Numbered from the stretch's first letter, positions 46,501-58,859 are shown. The stretch is DNA of 64,000 nt from Hemibagrus wyckioides (GCF_019097595.1 NC_080710.1:30259280-30323279); one strand, 5' to 3'. The notes: generated from the letters alone by a model not told the origin. Numbers and translations: made by a program.

Positions 46501-47089
46501 AAAGCACAGAATCCAACCTTCATCTTCCTCTAATTTCCTTCCTCTTCCTGGCCATAGTGTCCTTACATCTGTAATAACCTCCACTCCATGAGGTTCAAGG
46601 ACAGAGAGAAGTGTCTATTTTAAAGGTGTGTGTGTGTGTGTGTGTGTCTTAACTGGGATGTTATGAGGACTATATTTTGTCCCCGGAAGTGGATTATTTT
46701 CACATAGCAGCACAGCATGAAGTGTGTTATTTTGTGTATACCAGAAATTAAAGACACATTGTGCTTTTTAACTGTTTACTTTCACATTTGTGGAAATTCA
46801 ACAAGACACAAATTCTCACAAACACACTGTGTGTCATGTGATTTGAGTGTAAACTCCTCTGTCTTTTCTGTGTCAGGAAACTTGCCCTGACACTGGAGAC
46901 TCCTTGTAGGAGTCTCCATGATATTCAGAAACACTTGTAATTTTTCATAATGAATGCAGATTTTATTGCAGATATGGGTAAATACGTGTCATGTGACATC
47001 ACAACACAACACACAACCAGCCAAATCCCTCTTCCATTCACATGTATGGAACATAAGTACAGATCTCATAGAAAATCATTACATATAAT
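43536..47089. other. Spacer, nothing recognised
   Basis: Contains (TG)n at 45871-45891 and 46626-46647, and a perfect short hairpin at 46895-46917. Pieces of dispersed repeats near 45650 and 46680. No gene recognised. Confidence 0.45.
46895..46917. repeat. Perfect short hairpin
   Basis: GGAGACTCCT, loop TGT, AGGAGTCTCC: ten perfect stem pairs. Confidence 0.8.
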
Positions 47090-47633
47090 ATATAGCCAAA
47101 GATTTTGGGACACCTCTCCAAATCATTGAATTCAGGTGTTGTATTTCAGGGGTTGGACTCAGTCCCTTAGTTCCAGTGAAAGGAACTCTTAATACTTCAG
47201 CTTCATACCATTTTGGACAATTTCATGCTCCCAACTTTGTGGGAACAGTTTGGGGATGACCCCTTCCTGTTCCAACATGACTGCACACCAGTGCACAAAG
47301 CAAGGTCCTTAAAGACATGGATGAGTGAGTTTGGTGTGGAGGAACTTGACTGTCCTGCACCTCAACTTGAGTCCTGACCTCAACCCCATAGAACACCTTT
47401 GGGATGAATTAGAGTGGACACTGTGAGTCAGAGCTTCTCGTCCAACATCAGTGCCTGACCTCACAAATGTGCTTCTAGAGGAATGGTCAAAAATTCCCAT
47501 AAACACACTCCTAAACCTTGTGGAAAGCCTTCCCAGAAGAGTTGAAGCTGTTATAGCTGTAAAGGCGGAACAACTCCATATTACATTCATGTGCATGTAA
47601 AGGCAGACGTCCCAAAACTTTTTGCAATATAAT
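47090..47633 (+). mobile_element. Tc1-like element, internally deleted
   Basis: Left end TATATAGCCAAAGATTTTGG; the right end reads ATTATATTGCAAAAAGTTTT on the other strand. The body is the 3' half of a transposase gene close to the one at 34933-35964 (same order, roughly 85 percent identity by eye) with frameshifts, so it cannot make a protein. The catalytic neighbourhood here reads as the usual PVHKA form. Roughly the first half of the gene is missing. Confidence 0.82.
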
Positions 47634-47931
47634 GTATGTGTCTCAGTGGTAGGAGTTTAAAAGAAGAATCCTGTAATAAATTATCAAACACAAGGCTGGA
47701 GAATTCAATTAAAGCACAATAAGGAGAGTAATCATTGAGAAGACTGGGCAAGGACAAAACATACTTCTTCAGATACAATCTATATGACTATAAAGTATAA
47801 ACAAAACAAAAAAAACGTAACACACATCGAGAGCCACAGCACATGCACATTGCAAAAAAGGAATGGTCTGATATCAAAATATACCAACCGAAAGCTTCAA
47901 CAAAACATTTTTTGTTAACCAACCACACAGT

Positions 47932-48095
47932 TATCCACAAAGGGCCGGTGTGGGTGCAGGTTGTCATTCCAATCTAGCAGGAGCCACACCTGATTCTACC
48001 TGTTTAATTCTACTGATCTTGGCTTTCAATAGGCACAAGTGTGGCTTCTGCTCAGTTGGAATGAAAACCTGCACCCACGTTGGTCCTTTGTGGAG
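47932..48095. mobile_element. Palindromic MITE (foldback)
   Basis: Two arms of about 58 bp are reverse complements with few mismatches. The left arm runs from TATCCACAAAGGGCCGG to GCCACACCTG; the right arm runs from CACAAGTGTGGCTTCTG to CCTTTGTGGA. About 40 bp separate them. An RNA from it would form a long hairpin. Confidence 0.8.
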
Positions 48096-50044
48096 AAGAT
48101 TAGACACCCCTGAACTAGAACATAAATCTAAACCATTCACATTATAGCCAGAACCTCTGCTTGAGCTATGCATCTTCTGACCAATCAGATTCAAGAATTC
48201 AGCCTCACTGTCATGCAAGAATATTCGTTTTGCAGCAGTACTTAAAAGCCATAAGTCCCAAACAACAATACACAGAGTACACGATTCCCGATGCACTGTA
48301 TCTGATGTACACAATGACATCGCAGGAGAAAGAATAAACAGTTAATATACTGATATCCTGCTGTAAGGTTATTTATGTTGCACACAGGTCAGTTTTTATA
48401 AAAGTGGGGTGGGGATGAAAGTAACTACAGCTCTTGCACAGCCGTCAGTCTGTCTGTATCAGTCGTGAGGAGGAAGAGGAGGAGGAGAAGGGCGGGGATG
48501 ACTGTGGCTAGATTGGAAATACACTGAAACATTGAGAACACTGTAATTTATGTGTCTGATGCTAATTTTGGCTTCACGACTCAATGAGCAATTTGTTGTG
48601 TATTTTGAGCGGTCCAGTCGTCTGGTGAAAAACACATTCTACAACTGACAACCTTTCTGAAATTGTTCAGTTCTCTGAAGAAATAACAGCATATAGAAAC
48701 ATAATGTTAGCTGGCTAGTTAACTAGTGGCTTTGATATTACACAAGCTTACTTGTTTTGCTAGCTAGCTAGCTCTTGTTAATTTGTAAATGTTTCTAGAC
48801 TAGCAACAATTTCCCTTACACATTATCCTGAGCATTGCCTGGGCTGTTGTAGCAGCATTTAGATATACAGTGTTGAGCGTTACTGAGCATGAGATCTTAA
48901 GTTCTTAAGTTTTGAAGTGACCTCTTAGGTTTAATCAAGTATATTCATGTATATTAAAACGGATCAAAAGATCTGGCTAGCTAGTCTAGCTCACTCAGCT
49001 AGCGTAGACGTGCCTCTTCATGTTTACAACTCTGTGCTTGCTTTTTAATTTATTAAATGATAAATGGGAAAATTTGGCCATGTTTATGTCTTTCATTCTG
49101 TCTAGCCTAGCTCGGGTCTTGAATTTGAATTACTAAAAAATTCAGACATACTGTCTTTTAATTGGCTTACAGTATTACAGGCTTAAATGCATTAAATGTG
49201 TATTGTTAGTTAGATTTAACATATTATGATTTACCTACATTCAAAAAGTATTCATAAAGTGTAATCAGGAATTTTTAAGGTTTTCTTAGTTGTTTGTCTA
49301 AAGAAAGTATAGGAAAATGTATAAAGGGTTTCATGTAGAACAGCCAAACATAGTCTTTCTTTGAAAAGCATGTCCCTGGAGATGTCCTTCACAACAGACA
49401 TTGTTATAGACATTGACTATACTATAAAAACAAAGAGTACTAGAACAAGTTCATTAGTATAAGCCTTTTATTTAGAAAACAACAGTGCAGTGCTTAATTA
49501 TTGGTCAAATCTAAAAAAGTGTATGTTGTACTGAATCAAAGGACATTAATGACCTCATATACTGTATGACCCTAAGATATAGACAGGCTTTAGGATTAGC
49601 CACCTTAAGGTTAAGGAGTCGTGTGTTATTATAACAGCTGTGAAAATCAATCCCTTATTTATTATAGAGTGAGGAGAGTCACAGTGTCTTTGTGAAGTAT
49701 GTGCTATTGTGTCACTATTCGTCCACTAAATAATGCATTACAGTAATGAAAGTCTAAACTGAACCACCCTAACCTTCATCTCCGTCACTAAAACAATATC
49801 CCGTATCAAATAACTTGTGAAGCTGATATGGGAAAGAAAGAAAGAAAGAAAGAAAAATTGTACATGAATATTCAAGTAAATTAATTCTGGAGCTAGCAGG
49901 CATCATTAGAAATCACATAATTAGTTGAATGGAGTCAAAATTTCTGCAGTTAAAGTGTCATCTGTATAAATGCACATTTTCCTGAAGGGACCCAGAGTTT
50001 GTTGCCAATAAACAGCATCATGAAGACCAACTTGGAAGAAGTTC
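48096..50044. other. Spacer, nothing recognised
   Basis: (AAAG)n at 49833-49857; several GCTAGCTAGC words near 48760. No gene recognised. Confidence 0.45.
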
Positions 50045-50250
50045 TGGAAAGTTTTAAATCCAATTGAATTGTTTTTATAAAGTGCTTTTGATAATAAACT
50101 TTGTCATGTTATAGAATCTGGATATAAAACTGTTAATGTATCCCAAATGAGGAAGCTAGACATGAAGGTGGTCAGGAAAAACTCCCTGAGATGATATGAG
50201 GAAGAAACATTAAGAGGAACCAGACTCAAAAGAGAACCTCATATGATCTG
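50045..50250 (-). mobile_element. Old L2 LINE 3' tail
   Basis: Diverged match to the 6630-6860 tail: AAAGTGCTTTTGATAATAAA, GGTCAGGAAAAACTCCCTGA, GAGGAAGAAACATTAAGAGG and AACCAGACTCAAAAGAGAAC. No coding sequence. Confidence 0.7.
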
Positions 50251-50522
50251 GAGAGTGCAGTTGTAAATCATTACTCTTGAATATGAGCATTATTTGAGTT
50301 TTGACTGAAGTTATAAACTCTTCAGTGATGGAGTCTTAAGGGTAAACTGTTCGTAGAAATTGCTTTCTTTACGCTACCAAAGTAAGACCACCAAAGGCAG
50401 GTTGTTAGGGTGTTTACTGTGGACGGTAGAACACAATCACATGGTAAGGACACATAAGGACCTCCAAATATCAATAAGAATTTCCAAACTTTGAACATCC
50501 CCAAGTGTCATTAAATCTGTAC
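50251..50522. other. Spacer, nothing recognised
   Basis: No feature recognised. Confidence 0.4.
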
Positions 50523-50530
50523 TTTAAAAT

Positions 50531-50943
50531 TAGGGCTGGGCAAGTTAACGCGTTATTATTGCGTTAACTCATTAATGAATTAACACCGATAATCATTTTA
50601 TCACGCGTTAACAGTTTTTATTATTTTGTAAATGATTTTAAAAGTCTGTTGCTCACTGGCTCTGAATACCAAACCACGGGTGACGGGAAGGGTGGGATCT
50701 TGATCCGTATTGGCTTGGGATAAACGTGATGATGTGTCTGAACCAATGAGAGCATTTCAGATGACCGTAAGACTGCTGCGGCGCTCACAGTAACCAGAGA
50801 AGAACTAGAACCAGCGGATAAACAAACATGGAGAAAGGCACCGAACTTTTACAGAGAGAGAGAGAGAGAGCGTTCACTCGCGTTAACTGATGACAATCAT
50901 GCGATTAATCGCGATTAAAAATTTTAATCGTTGCCCAGCCCTA
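50531..50943. mobile_element. hAT-type MITE with 8-bp target duplication
   Basis: 413 bp. Terminal inverted repeats TAGGGCTGGGCAA (left) and TTGCCCAGCCCTA (right) are perfect over 13 bp. Flanks are perfect 8-bp duplications TTTAAAAT (50523-50530 and 50944-50951), diagnostic of the hAT superfamily. The subterminal parts contain GTTAACGCG and CGCGTTAAC-type words. No transposase, so it is non-autonomous. Confidence 0.93.
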
Positions 50944-51004
50944 TTTAAAATATAAATGAACATGTCACAATTGCGACTCTGCTGAGAGTAGGCCATCCAC
51001 CAAA

Positions 51005-51460
51005 GGTCAGTGGCTGAATAAAGAGGGGATTAGTCAGTTAAGTAAAAATAGGATTAGTCAGTAGAGTAAGGTGGGGAGTAAGGCATTACTGAATATGTTA
51101 GAAAAGTAAAGAGAAAATTAGTCATTAGAATGAAGTGGGGATTAGTCAGTAAAGAAAAGAGAGGATTAGTCAGAAGAGTAAAGTGGAGCATGAGGCTTTA
51201 CTGAATATATAAGTAAATAAGGGATTAGTCAGTAAAATAAATTAGGGATTAGTCTGTAAAGTAAAGAGGGGATTAGTCAGTCGAGTAAGGAGGGGATTAG
51301 TCAGTAGAATAAAGTGGAGATTTGTTAGTGAAGAATTGAGAGGATTACCCATAAGAGTAAGGTGGAGAGTATGTAAAGTAGGGAGGGGATTAGTCTGTAA
51401 AGTAAAGAGGGGATTAGTCAGTAGAGTGAGGAGGGAACTAGTCAGTAGAGTCAGTGGAGC
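51005..51460. repeat. Minisatellite, 24-29 bp units
   Basis: About fifteen diverged units of the GGGGATTAGTCAGTAGAGTA type, with variable unit length. The peptide-like open frame on the other strand is a by-product. Confidence 0.85.
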
Positions 51461-52784
51461 TCGAGAGATCCACAGCTCCGACATGAGCATGTGTTTATTA
51501 ATCTTACACTGCAGCATTCTTTATATTAATTAAATAACATTCCCTTTTCCCTTGGAACTGGAACTATCAGAGCTGTTCTTATAGAAAATTAATTAACACC
51601 GTCTGACCAGTCTGAATGGAGTATGCAGCAGCAGTGTGGTCGTTAACAAACAAGTACAAGATTGTTTCTCTTCAAAGACTAAAAAAAAAAAGTCCAATAA
51701 GTTGATTTCTATTCTGCCAGCAGACCAGATGATTGACAGGCTGCCAAGAAGCTGTTGTAGGTCTATTAACATGAAGTGGGTCCTAATGAATAATTCTTTG
51801 AATGACATGCATCACTTCTCTGGCAGTGAGAACCTTAACCTATTTTTGCCCTAGATTGTACATTTTCCTGAAGATTGTAAATAGTTCTGAGTGTCTGTAT
51901 GAAAATATAAAGTCTCTTGCGAGCGTGTGAAATTGGCGTAAAGTGTCTCTGAAATGTAACAGCTCTCAGGCAGATCAGATTAAGAGTCTCATGAATCTGC
52001 TAGATGTGGACAAGATTCTTCATAGCTATCTTCCCGAGTGCAAGGAGTTGGAGCAGTCAGTAGGAGAGGTGTGAGAGATCCTGATACTATACACTGCTAT
52101 GGCCGCTGCTGAAGTGTTTGATGGGTGAAAGAATGAAGTGATGTAAGATGTGAACTCATTGCGACCTTATGGAGATGTGTGGGTGTGACAAGCATTCGAG
52201 AAGCGAATAAAGCAAAGAATATCTAGTGATTCATCAAATTGAATACAATAACAAATTACAGTAAGACTTTATAAAATACAGCAAAAAAATGTTCTGCCAT
52301 GTGAAAGCCATTTAAAAAGTCTGTCTTCTGTGTGCATTTCATATCTCTGATTTATTCAGGGATTAAAGGCCATCATCTTGAATGTGTCTTCTCAAAATCT
52401 GGCAACCTTGAAATCCTGCACTACATGCTTTGCATAAACTGAATGGGGAGCTCAGGATGTGTGCGCTTAATAACCACAAATTTCCCTAAGCCAACCTAAG
52501 AAGCCTTTCTTCCTGTTGCTTTAGAAAAAATTCTCAGGAAATTCATTGGAGCTTTAAAAATGTAACAGAGTAAATATAGCATGTAATTACCAGTAACCCC
52601 TGAGGGGGAGCAAAATGAGTCCGCAATATATTAATTAGTAGTTAGAGATTTAAAATAAAATGCATGTATGCCTCTGACATCCCAGAAAAACAGAGTGAAG
52701 CAGATTTCTACAAAACTGACTCCTGCTTACAATCATTACTGCTGTTTCCTTTGTCTCTGATGCTAATGATGGTCTTTACTCTCT
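51461..52784. other. Spacer, nothing recognised
   Basis: 51560-51625 has dispersed-repeat words (AACACCGTCTGACCAGTCTGAA). No gene recognised. Confidence 0.45.
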
Positions 52785-52792
52785 ATCTCTCT

Positions 52793-52832
<40 letters not shown>

Positions 52833-53260
52833 GTCTGTCTCTCTTTCTGTCTCTTTCTCTCTCTCATACACACACACACACTCTTTCCTTTTGCCTCTTT
52901 CTCTCTACTTCTCTCTCTCACTATCTTTCTCTCTTCCTCTCTCTCTCTGTCTTTCCCCCTTTCTGTCTTTCTCTCCTTCTGTCTGTCTGTCTCTTTCTCC
53001 CTGTCTCTCTCTCTCACTATCTTTTTTGCTTCCTCTCTTTGTCTGTCTGTCTCTCTTTCTCTGTGTCTGTCTCTCTCTCTCATACACACACACACTCTTT
53101 CTATCTCTCTTCTGTCTGTCTGTCTGTCTCTCTAGTCTATCCGTCTCTCTCTCTCTCACTATCTTTCTCTCTACCTCTCTGTCAGTCTTTCTCCCTTTTT
53201 TCTCTCTCTTCTTTGGTCTGTCTGTCTGTCTGTCTTTCTCCCTTTCTGTTTTTCTCTCCT

Positions 53261-53302
<42 letters not shown>
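52785..53302. repeat. Long polypyrimidine microsatellite
   Basis: About 515 bp of CT/CTTT/CTGT repeats with short CA patches at 52867-52881 and 53082-53096. The long open frames found here on both strands (up to 228 codons, low complexity) are not genes. Confidence 0.93.
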
Positions 53303-53304
<2 letters not shown>

Positions 53305-54944
53305 TGAAACTCAATCCTCCTCTCCGCTGGTTCTCTTTCCTGGGGAGTGAATAAAGCCAGCCCTCAGGCACAACTTCACTGAATCTAAAGTAGACGAGTT
53401 TGTCCTTCTCCTCCTCCAGGTGGATCTGCCTGAAAACTTCAGATGTTCACGTCAGCGTTTTCTTCTTTTTCTCGTTTAGCGAGCCTGCTAGAAATAGATC
53501 TTAAAGCTAACATTATTCAAAACAATGCATCTAATAATTAATCAGAGCTATTAGCACCAACTGGAGGTCATACTTCACTGACACTGCTCGTCTTTATGCT
53601 TTATGCTTGAGTAGGAGTTTCAATTCTTCAATATAGCTTTAAATGAAGATGGACGACAGGAAGAGAATGCCTGGAGGATTCTGCTGCCTCTGTTTCACTG
53701 TAAAGCATTTAACACGACTGTACTTGATCATAAACAAGTAATCACCATCATTTATCACACTACATCCTGCAGATTAACACCAGTGTTTTTTATTAATGCT
53801 CCTGCCGTCTCTTGATAAACGCTACCAACAAATCGTTAGCAAAAACACAGTGAAACAATCTAATTTGACAAAGAACACGATAAATTAAGAATAAAGATGG
53901 AAATATGTGCAAAGATAGAAGAGCAGCAAAATAGGTTCGGACGTAAAATGAGTCTTTTTTTATATTTCATACCATAGAGGCAGTACGAAGGGACAGCCTG
54001 AGTTCATGACAAATTCATACAAAATCCACACAGATAAATGTAATGGGATTGGATTCCAGTTGATCGTATGTGAAGGAAACCATATAAAAATATTTATCTG
54101 TATTTTTATTTCAAACCTCATACAGGACAATTAGCTAGCTACTGTATGTCACATACTGTACACTGACCTGAGAAAATAAAATTCCTGTTTAATATTTACC
54201 AAAAAAAAATGTATTTATCAGCAATGTAATATTTAACTTTGTGTTTGTTTCTAATAATATAGATTTGTTTCAGAAAATAAAAATTTGAGGCGCCATGGAA
54301 ATGAGAACCGATTCTGTCTAATGGGATCAGAAAATAATAAAATAATTCCTGGTATGCGCTGATAGAAAACTAATCAACAATGGGGTGATGTGACACAACA
54401 TGAGACACAGCCACTGTTAAGTCGATTAGTTCCCCCTAAAAGCTCATCCTGAAGTGTTTTATTACTTTTATAACAGTGCAGTTTATTTCCTAATTAAATA
54501 ACAACACATAATACTTGTTATCTGTTTCTAGTTACATTTATTGTTATTAATAAAAAAATAAAATAAAAATAACAAACCACTAACACTGGAGACTCCTTCC
54601 ATAAATGTTAAGGAAATCTCTCCTTACATGAAATATCTTCATCTCAACAATTCCGCTTTAATTTTTTAAATAGGAGCAAATGTTTAATTCAGATATTATA
54701 ATTTATAGCATTATGCAGAACAGCTGCGAGTGCCAGAGTAAATAAGCACCAGTGCAATTTATCTTGTAGTCGGAACTATTGTCAGAGTCGCTGTTGTAGA
54801 AAATGCATCATCGCCCTCCAAGGCACGACTTCAATAACACTTTAATGAATTATTATAACAATTCCTCAGGTGAATCAAGGAAACATGGTGACTTGGGAAT
54901 ATAAGCCTTCTGATGGGAAGCATAAAGAAATCAGAGCTTTATAT
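53303..54944. other. Spacer with dispersed-repeat pieces
   Basis: 54340-54620 carries words of the 26750 family and ACACTGGAGACTCCTTCCAT. No gene recognised. Confidence 0.45.
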
Positions 54945-55055
54945 ACATTTACATTCAGTCTTATTCCAAAGTGACAGAAGAATTTAAAGCATATAAACCT
55001 TAGGCCCAGTGGTGGGACTTAAATTCAGAACATTCTGAGCCATAGCTCAGACATT
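54945..55055 (-). mobile_element. Degenerate SINE fragment
   Basis: ACATTTACATTCAGTCTTAT opens it. GGCCCAGTGGTGGGACTTAA and ATTCAGAACATTCTGAGCCATAGCTC follow the order of the SINE core and head, strongly diverged. Confidence 0.45.
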
Positions 55056-55533
55056 TACATCAATCAGGCATAACGTTATGACCACCTGCTTAATATTGTG
55101 TTGGTCCCCCTTTTGCTGCCAAAACAGCCCTGACCCATCATTCACTGTGTATCCAATTTGAGCAACAGTAGCTCATCTGTTGGATCGGATCACACGGGCT
55201 AGCCTTCGCTTAGCTTGACCGCCAATGACCCTGCCTCCGGTTCACCACTGTTCCTTCCTTGGACCACTTTTGATAGATACTGACCACTGCAGACCGGGAA
55301 CACCCCACAAGAGCTGCAGTTTTGGAGATGCTCTGATCCAGTGGTCTAGCCATCAAATTTTGGCCCTTTGTCAAACTCGCTCAAATCCTTACGCTTGCCC
55401 ATTCTAACACATCAACTTTGAGGACACTTGCTGCCTAATATATCCCACCCACTAACAGGTGCCATGATGAGGAGATCATCAGTCTTATTCACTTCACCTC
55501 TCACTGCTCATGATTTTATGTCTGATTGGTGTA
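55056..55533 (-). mobile_element. Tc1-like MITE, minus strand
   Basis: Both ends are inverted: CAATCAGGCATAACGTTATG on the left and CAATCAGACATAAAATCATG on the other strand at the right. The inside is the N-terminal third of a Tc1 transposase on the minus strand, joined to the far end (GGGTCAGGGCTGTTTTGGCA) after ACACAGTG. This junction is shared with 61611-62120. SINE sequences lie directly on both sides. Confidence 0.8.
55200..55410 (-). pseudogene. Tc1-like transposase N-terminal remnant
   Basis: The minus strand reads [13 protein letters not shown] in the first codons near 55400, and then diverges by frame changes within the DNA-binding region. No catalytic domain. Confidence 0.65.
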
Positions 55534-55536
55534 TAT

Positions 55537-55702
55537 TTACATTTACTTACAGCATTTAACAGATGCCCTTATCCAGAACCACTTACATTTATCTCATTTA
55601 TCCCACTGAGCAATTGAGAGCAGTTAAGGGCCTTTCTCAAGGGCCCAGCAGATTTGAACTCATAACCTTCTGATCAGACGCTTAACCACTGAGCTACCAC
55701 TT
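55537..55702 (-). mobile_element. tRNA-derived SINE
   Basis: On the minus strand it starts GTGGTAGCTCAGTGGTTAAG (box A region), then AGAAGGTTATGAGTTCAAAT (box B region), then the TGCTGGGCCCTTGAGAAAGG core. It ends near TAAATGCTGTAAGTAAATG. The 13-bp unit between box B and core is shortened. Confidence 0.82.
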
Positions 55703-56876
55703 ACCTAGTAGTTCTGTCGCGGTTCAATAATGTGAAGTATTTCTGTTCAGTACTAAGTACAAAGAAACCTTACTTTCTCACTCACTGACTTTCCCAGGTG
55801 TTTCACTCATTCATACCTATGCTGTGTGAATTTATTTTCTACCCAGAGGTATGTTTTCGTGAAGTCCCAAACAGTGTAAAGTACCGATCTCCATACAGAC
55901 CGTCATCCGAGCTCAACCCTGGAGCTGTGAGGTGCCAACGCCTTAGACTTTCCTATCTTACAAAAACAACATACTGCATATTCAGTTGTTCAGTGCAATA
56001 TTATATAGTGCAGTATGTGCCATTTGAGACGCAGCTCAGATTTCACAGACAACAAATAACTGTATAACGTATAACAACAAAACAAGGTGCTGGTGAAACT
56101 GGGGGTGGGGGGTTGAGACCCGAGCACATAAATGCCAACAAGAGGATTTCATGTCAGTGAAACCAGTTCCAAGGCAAAGAAAGAATTTTCAATTACACTG
56201 AAATGCCTGAGGTGGAAAAAAAAAACGAACAATATTTTAGTAGCAAAATCGAGAAAGTCAATAAATATAGCGTGTAAAAACAAGCTGCTGTTCATCAGTA
56301 ACCGACTGTGTGATTCTCTAGGCTACCTAATTAGATTTGACCTTCTCCAAGATCATCTCGCACCTCTATATCTGGAAACACAAATGAACGAAGTGAAAAA
56401 GAGAAACAACGGACGACACTTAAGTGGTTGGAGACCGGCGGAGGGAAAAAAAAAAAGTCTCGGGAGCCCTTTTGAGTACGGAGGAAGTGTGACAGCAAGA
56501 CGGTTCACTTCCAAATGAAGTGCTGGAGTGTACTGTCTCCAGTGAGCCCAGAGTTCATCTGTTTCAATAGAGTTCAGATTGCTGTCTCATACACACATAC
56601 ACACACACACTTACACACACATACACACACTTCAAGCAAGCAGTCAGCGGAAGCTCAGTGCAGCAGAAACAACGGCAGTAGATAAATCATCACCTGCACA
56701 TAAATACCACTCCTAATTGCCTCAGCTATCTTCATTTACCAAAGGTTGAACTACTGGCATTTTCTCAGTCACTGGAAATGTGTGTGTGTGTGTGTGTGTG
56801 AGAGTACATCATGAGTATGGTGGAATGAGCTGTGAACCTCCTTAAAAATGACCCCAAACTTTAAAGAGCTTTAAAG

Positions 56877-56912
<36 letters not shown>

Positions 56913-58068
56913 ATACTCACACACACACACACACACACACACTGCAGGCGCTCTTGGAATTGTGGAGACACTTGGAATTGTTTTGCCTGCAGATTGCCGC
57001 ATTGTTTCACCCAGCACAGTTTTTCCATTTTATCTTGCTCTAATCTCATCTCTAAATGGTGGAAAATATCTACAACCCATCCTCTTCACACACACTCACG
57101 AACTGTTGTCTGTGTATCCACGTGTGCTCGAGTATAATCGTCCGTGTTTGAAGATGCACCAAGCGCCGCTGGATGATTAGGGTGATGTGGTTGGTGTGGC
57201 GTGTTGATGCATACAGCCTTGTTTGATGACACACTTGACCCTGTTTGATGATGCTGTTGTTGCCGCTTGATAAAACGCTCTGGACTGAGTGTCCCAAAAA
57301 CATCGCAAGGTTAAGATCATTAACTGGGAAAGAGAGTGTTCAATGTAATGCACACTCTCTCTCCACACAATGAGATTTTAGTTTTTATTTTATTTTTGAC
57401 ACGCTCATCTTAGGGGTATAGGAGGGACGTCCGTGTCCCGCTCGATATGTTCTCAGTCCTGAGCGAGAGTCTGTGTCATTTTATTCATATGCCCACAGTT
57501 TAAAGAGAAGTAAATTGATGTTCTAGAAAACAGCCTTATCAACTAGTTAATAAAGTTTGGTCATAAAAAGCATTTGTGGTTTCGGTATGAATCCTGACTC
57601 AGACTTGAGCCTCTTATGACTCAGTCTTGACTCGTACTTATCTTAGACTAATTCTGGTCTTGACTCCAGCTCTGTGCTCAGCTCTGTTTGATGGTGCATG
57701 ATGCTATAGTCTATTTAATTCAATTCAGGAATATGAATTTGACAAAGTTTCAGTTTTTTAGTTTATATTTATCTAACGAGCAAGCCAGAGGCAATGGTGT
57801 CGAGAATAAAGCAGGATTATAAATAATTTATTTTTTTATATCTCTACATATTCAAGTGCAATTGTGTAACAAGGAGCTTTTCAGCAACTTATAAGTATGA
57901 GCATCAGCATCATTTCTGATGTATGATAGTTATCATAAATTTCAATGACGAAGACTTGAGTGCAAAACTGACCAGTAGTTCGAAGCCACCACCACGGTCT
58001 CCCAGTTGTACCACAGCAATCCTATGAATGTCCATATGGAGACATTCTCCAAGTGATGAGACTCCAAC
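55703..58068. other. Spacer with microsatellites
   Basis: (TG)n 56780-56801, (CT)n(CA)n 56879-56942. A 128-codon frame at 56132-56518 has no known motif. Near 57590-57680 there are diverged GACTC/CTTGACTC words. No gene supported. Confidence 0.45.
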
Positions 58069-58853
58069 CACACTGAAAAAAATAATCCTTTGAATTTACT
58101 TGATTTTAGCGTGTACATCGGTCCCACATTATCAAAATGTGGCCAAATTACACAATTTTTGCTTGTTAAACCAAAATATTTAATTCATGTTAGACTAGTG
58201 TAAAAGAATCATGTTGACTTAAGATAATTTTTATAATTTACTGTAATAGCAATTAATTGTGTAATTTTAATGTATTTTAATCATGTCCATGATACTCTAT
58301 TATCACTGACAAGTCTAACATAATTTCTTAGTGGCAACATTATTCAAATGTATAATGTAAATTAACAGTAAGTTCATTATGTCCCTGACGCATAGTAAAC
58401 AATGTATAGGTTTCAGGTTTTAGTGTGTGCAAATAGAAAACAATCAATGGAAAATACTAAGGAGCTCTGACAAAAAAGGCGGAACCAGGGCTTTATACAA
58501 ACAAGCCATATTGAGCATTAACTTTGCAAATCATACATTTCCGTCAGGCCAAGTATAACGTACTGTCACAGCCAAATGCAAGTGTGAAGTGTTGCAAAGT
58601 GAATTCTGAAGAAAAATTATTTCACTGAAATAAACCAAACATGGCATCACAAGTGAATATGGCAAAAAAAAAAGGGGCACTGTTATAAAGGTTACATTAG
58701 AACTCAGTGACTTCAAAAAAAGAAAACATTGTAAACTTACAGGGAATTCACAAAAAAGTGCAAATCATATAGCAATGGCATTAAGAACAGTTTAAGGGTT
58801 TATGAAATGTTTACCTCCATCAAGTTGTGTTAAAGTTCAGACTCTGTAACTCT

Positions 58854-58859
58854 TTTATT
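58854..58859 (-). promoter_or_regulatory. Poly(A) signal overlapping the stop codon
   Basis: On the minus strand CAATAAAAG: the TAA stop of the gene lies inside AATAAA. A cut site would follow 10-30 bases further down. A later signal is also possible. Confidence 0.45.

Noticed and set aside
51242..51517. 91-codon frame with TNPL/LLT repeats
   Set aside because: Minisatellite read in one frame, not a gene.
52664..53350. Long serine/leucine-rich open frames on both strands
   Set aside because: Encoded by CT-type simple repeats; no complexity or homology.
56132..56518. 128-codon basic open frame
   Set aside because: No recognisable domain, A-rich codons, no splice or promoter context.
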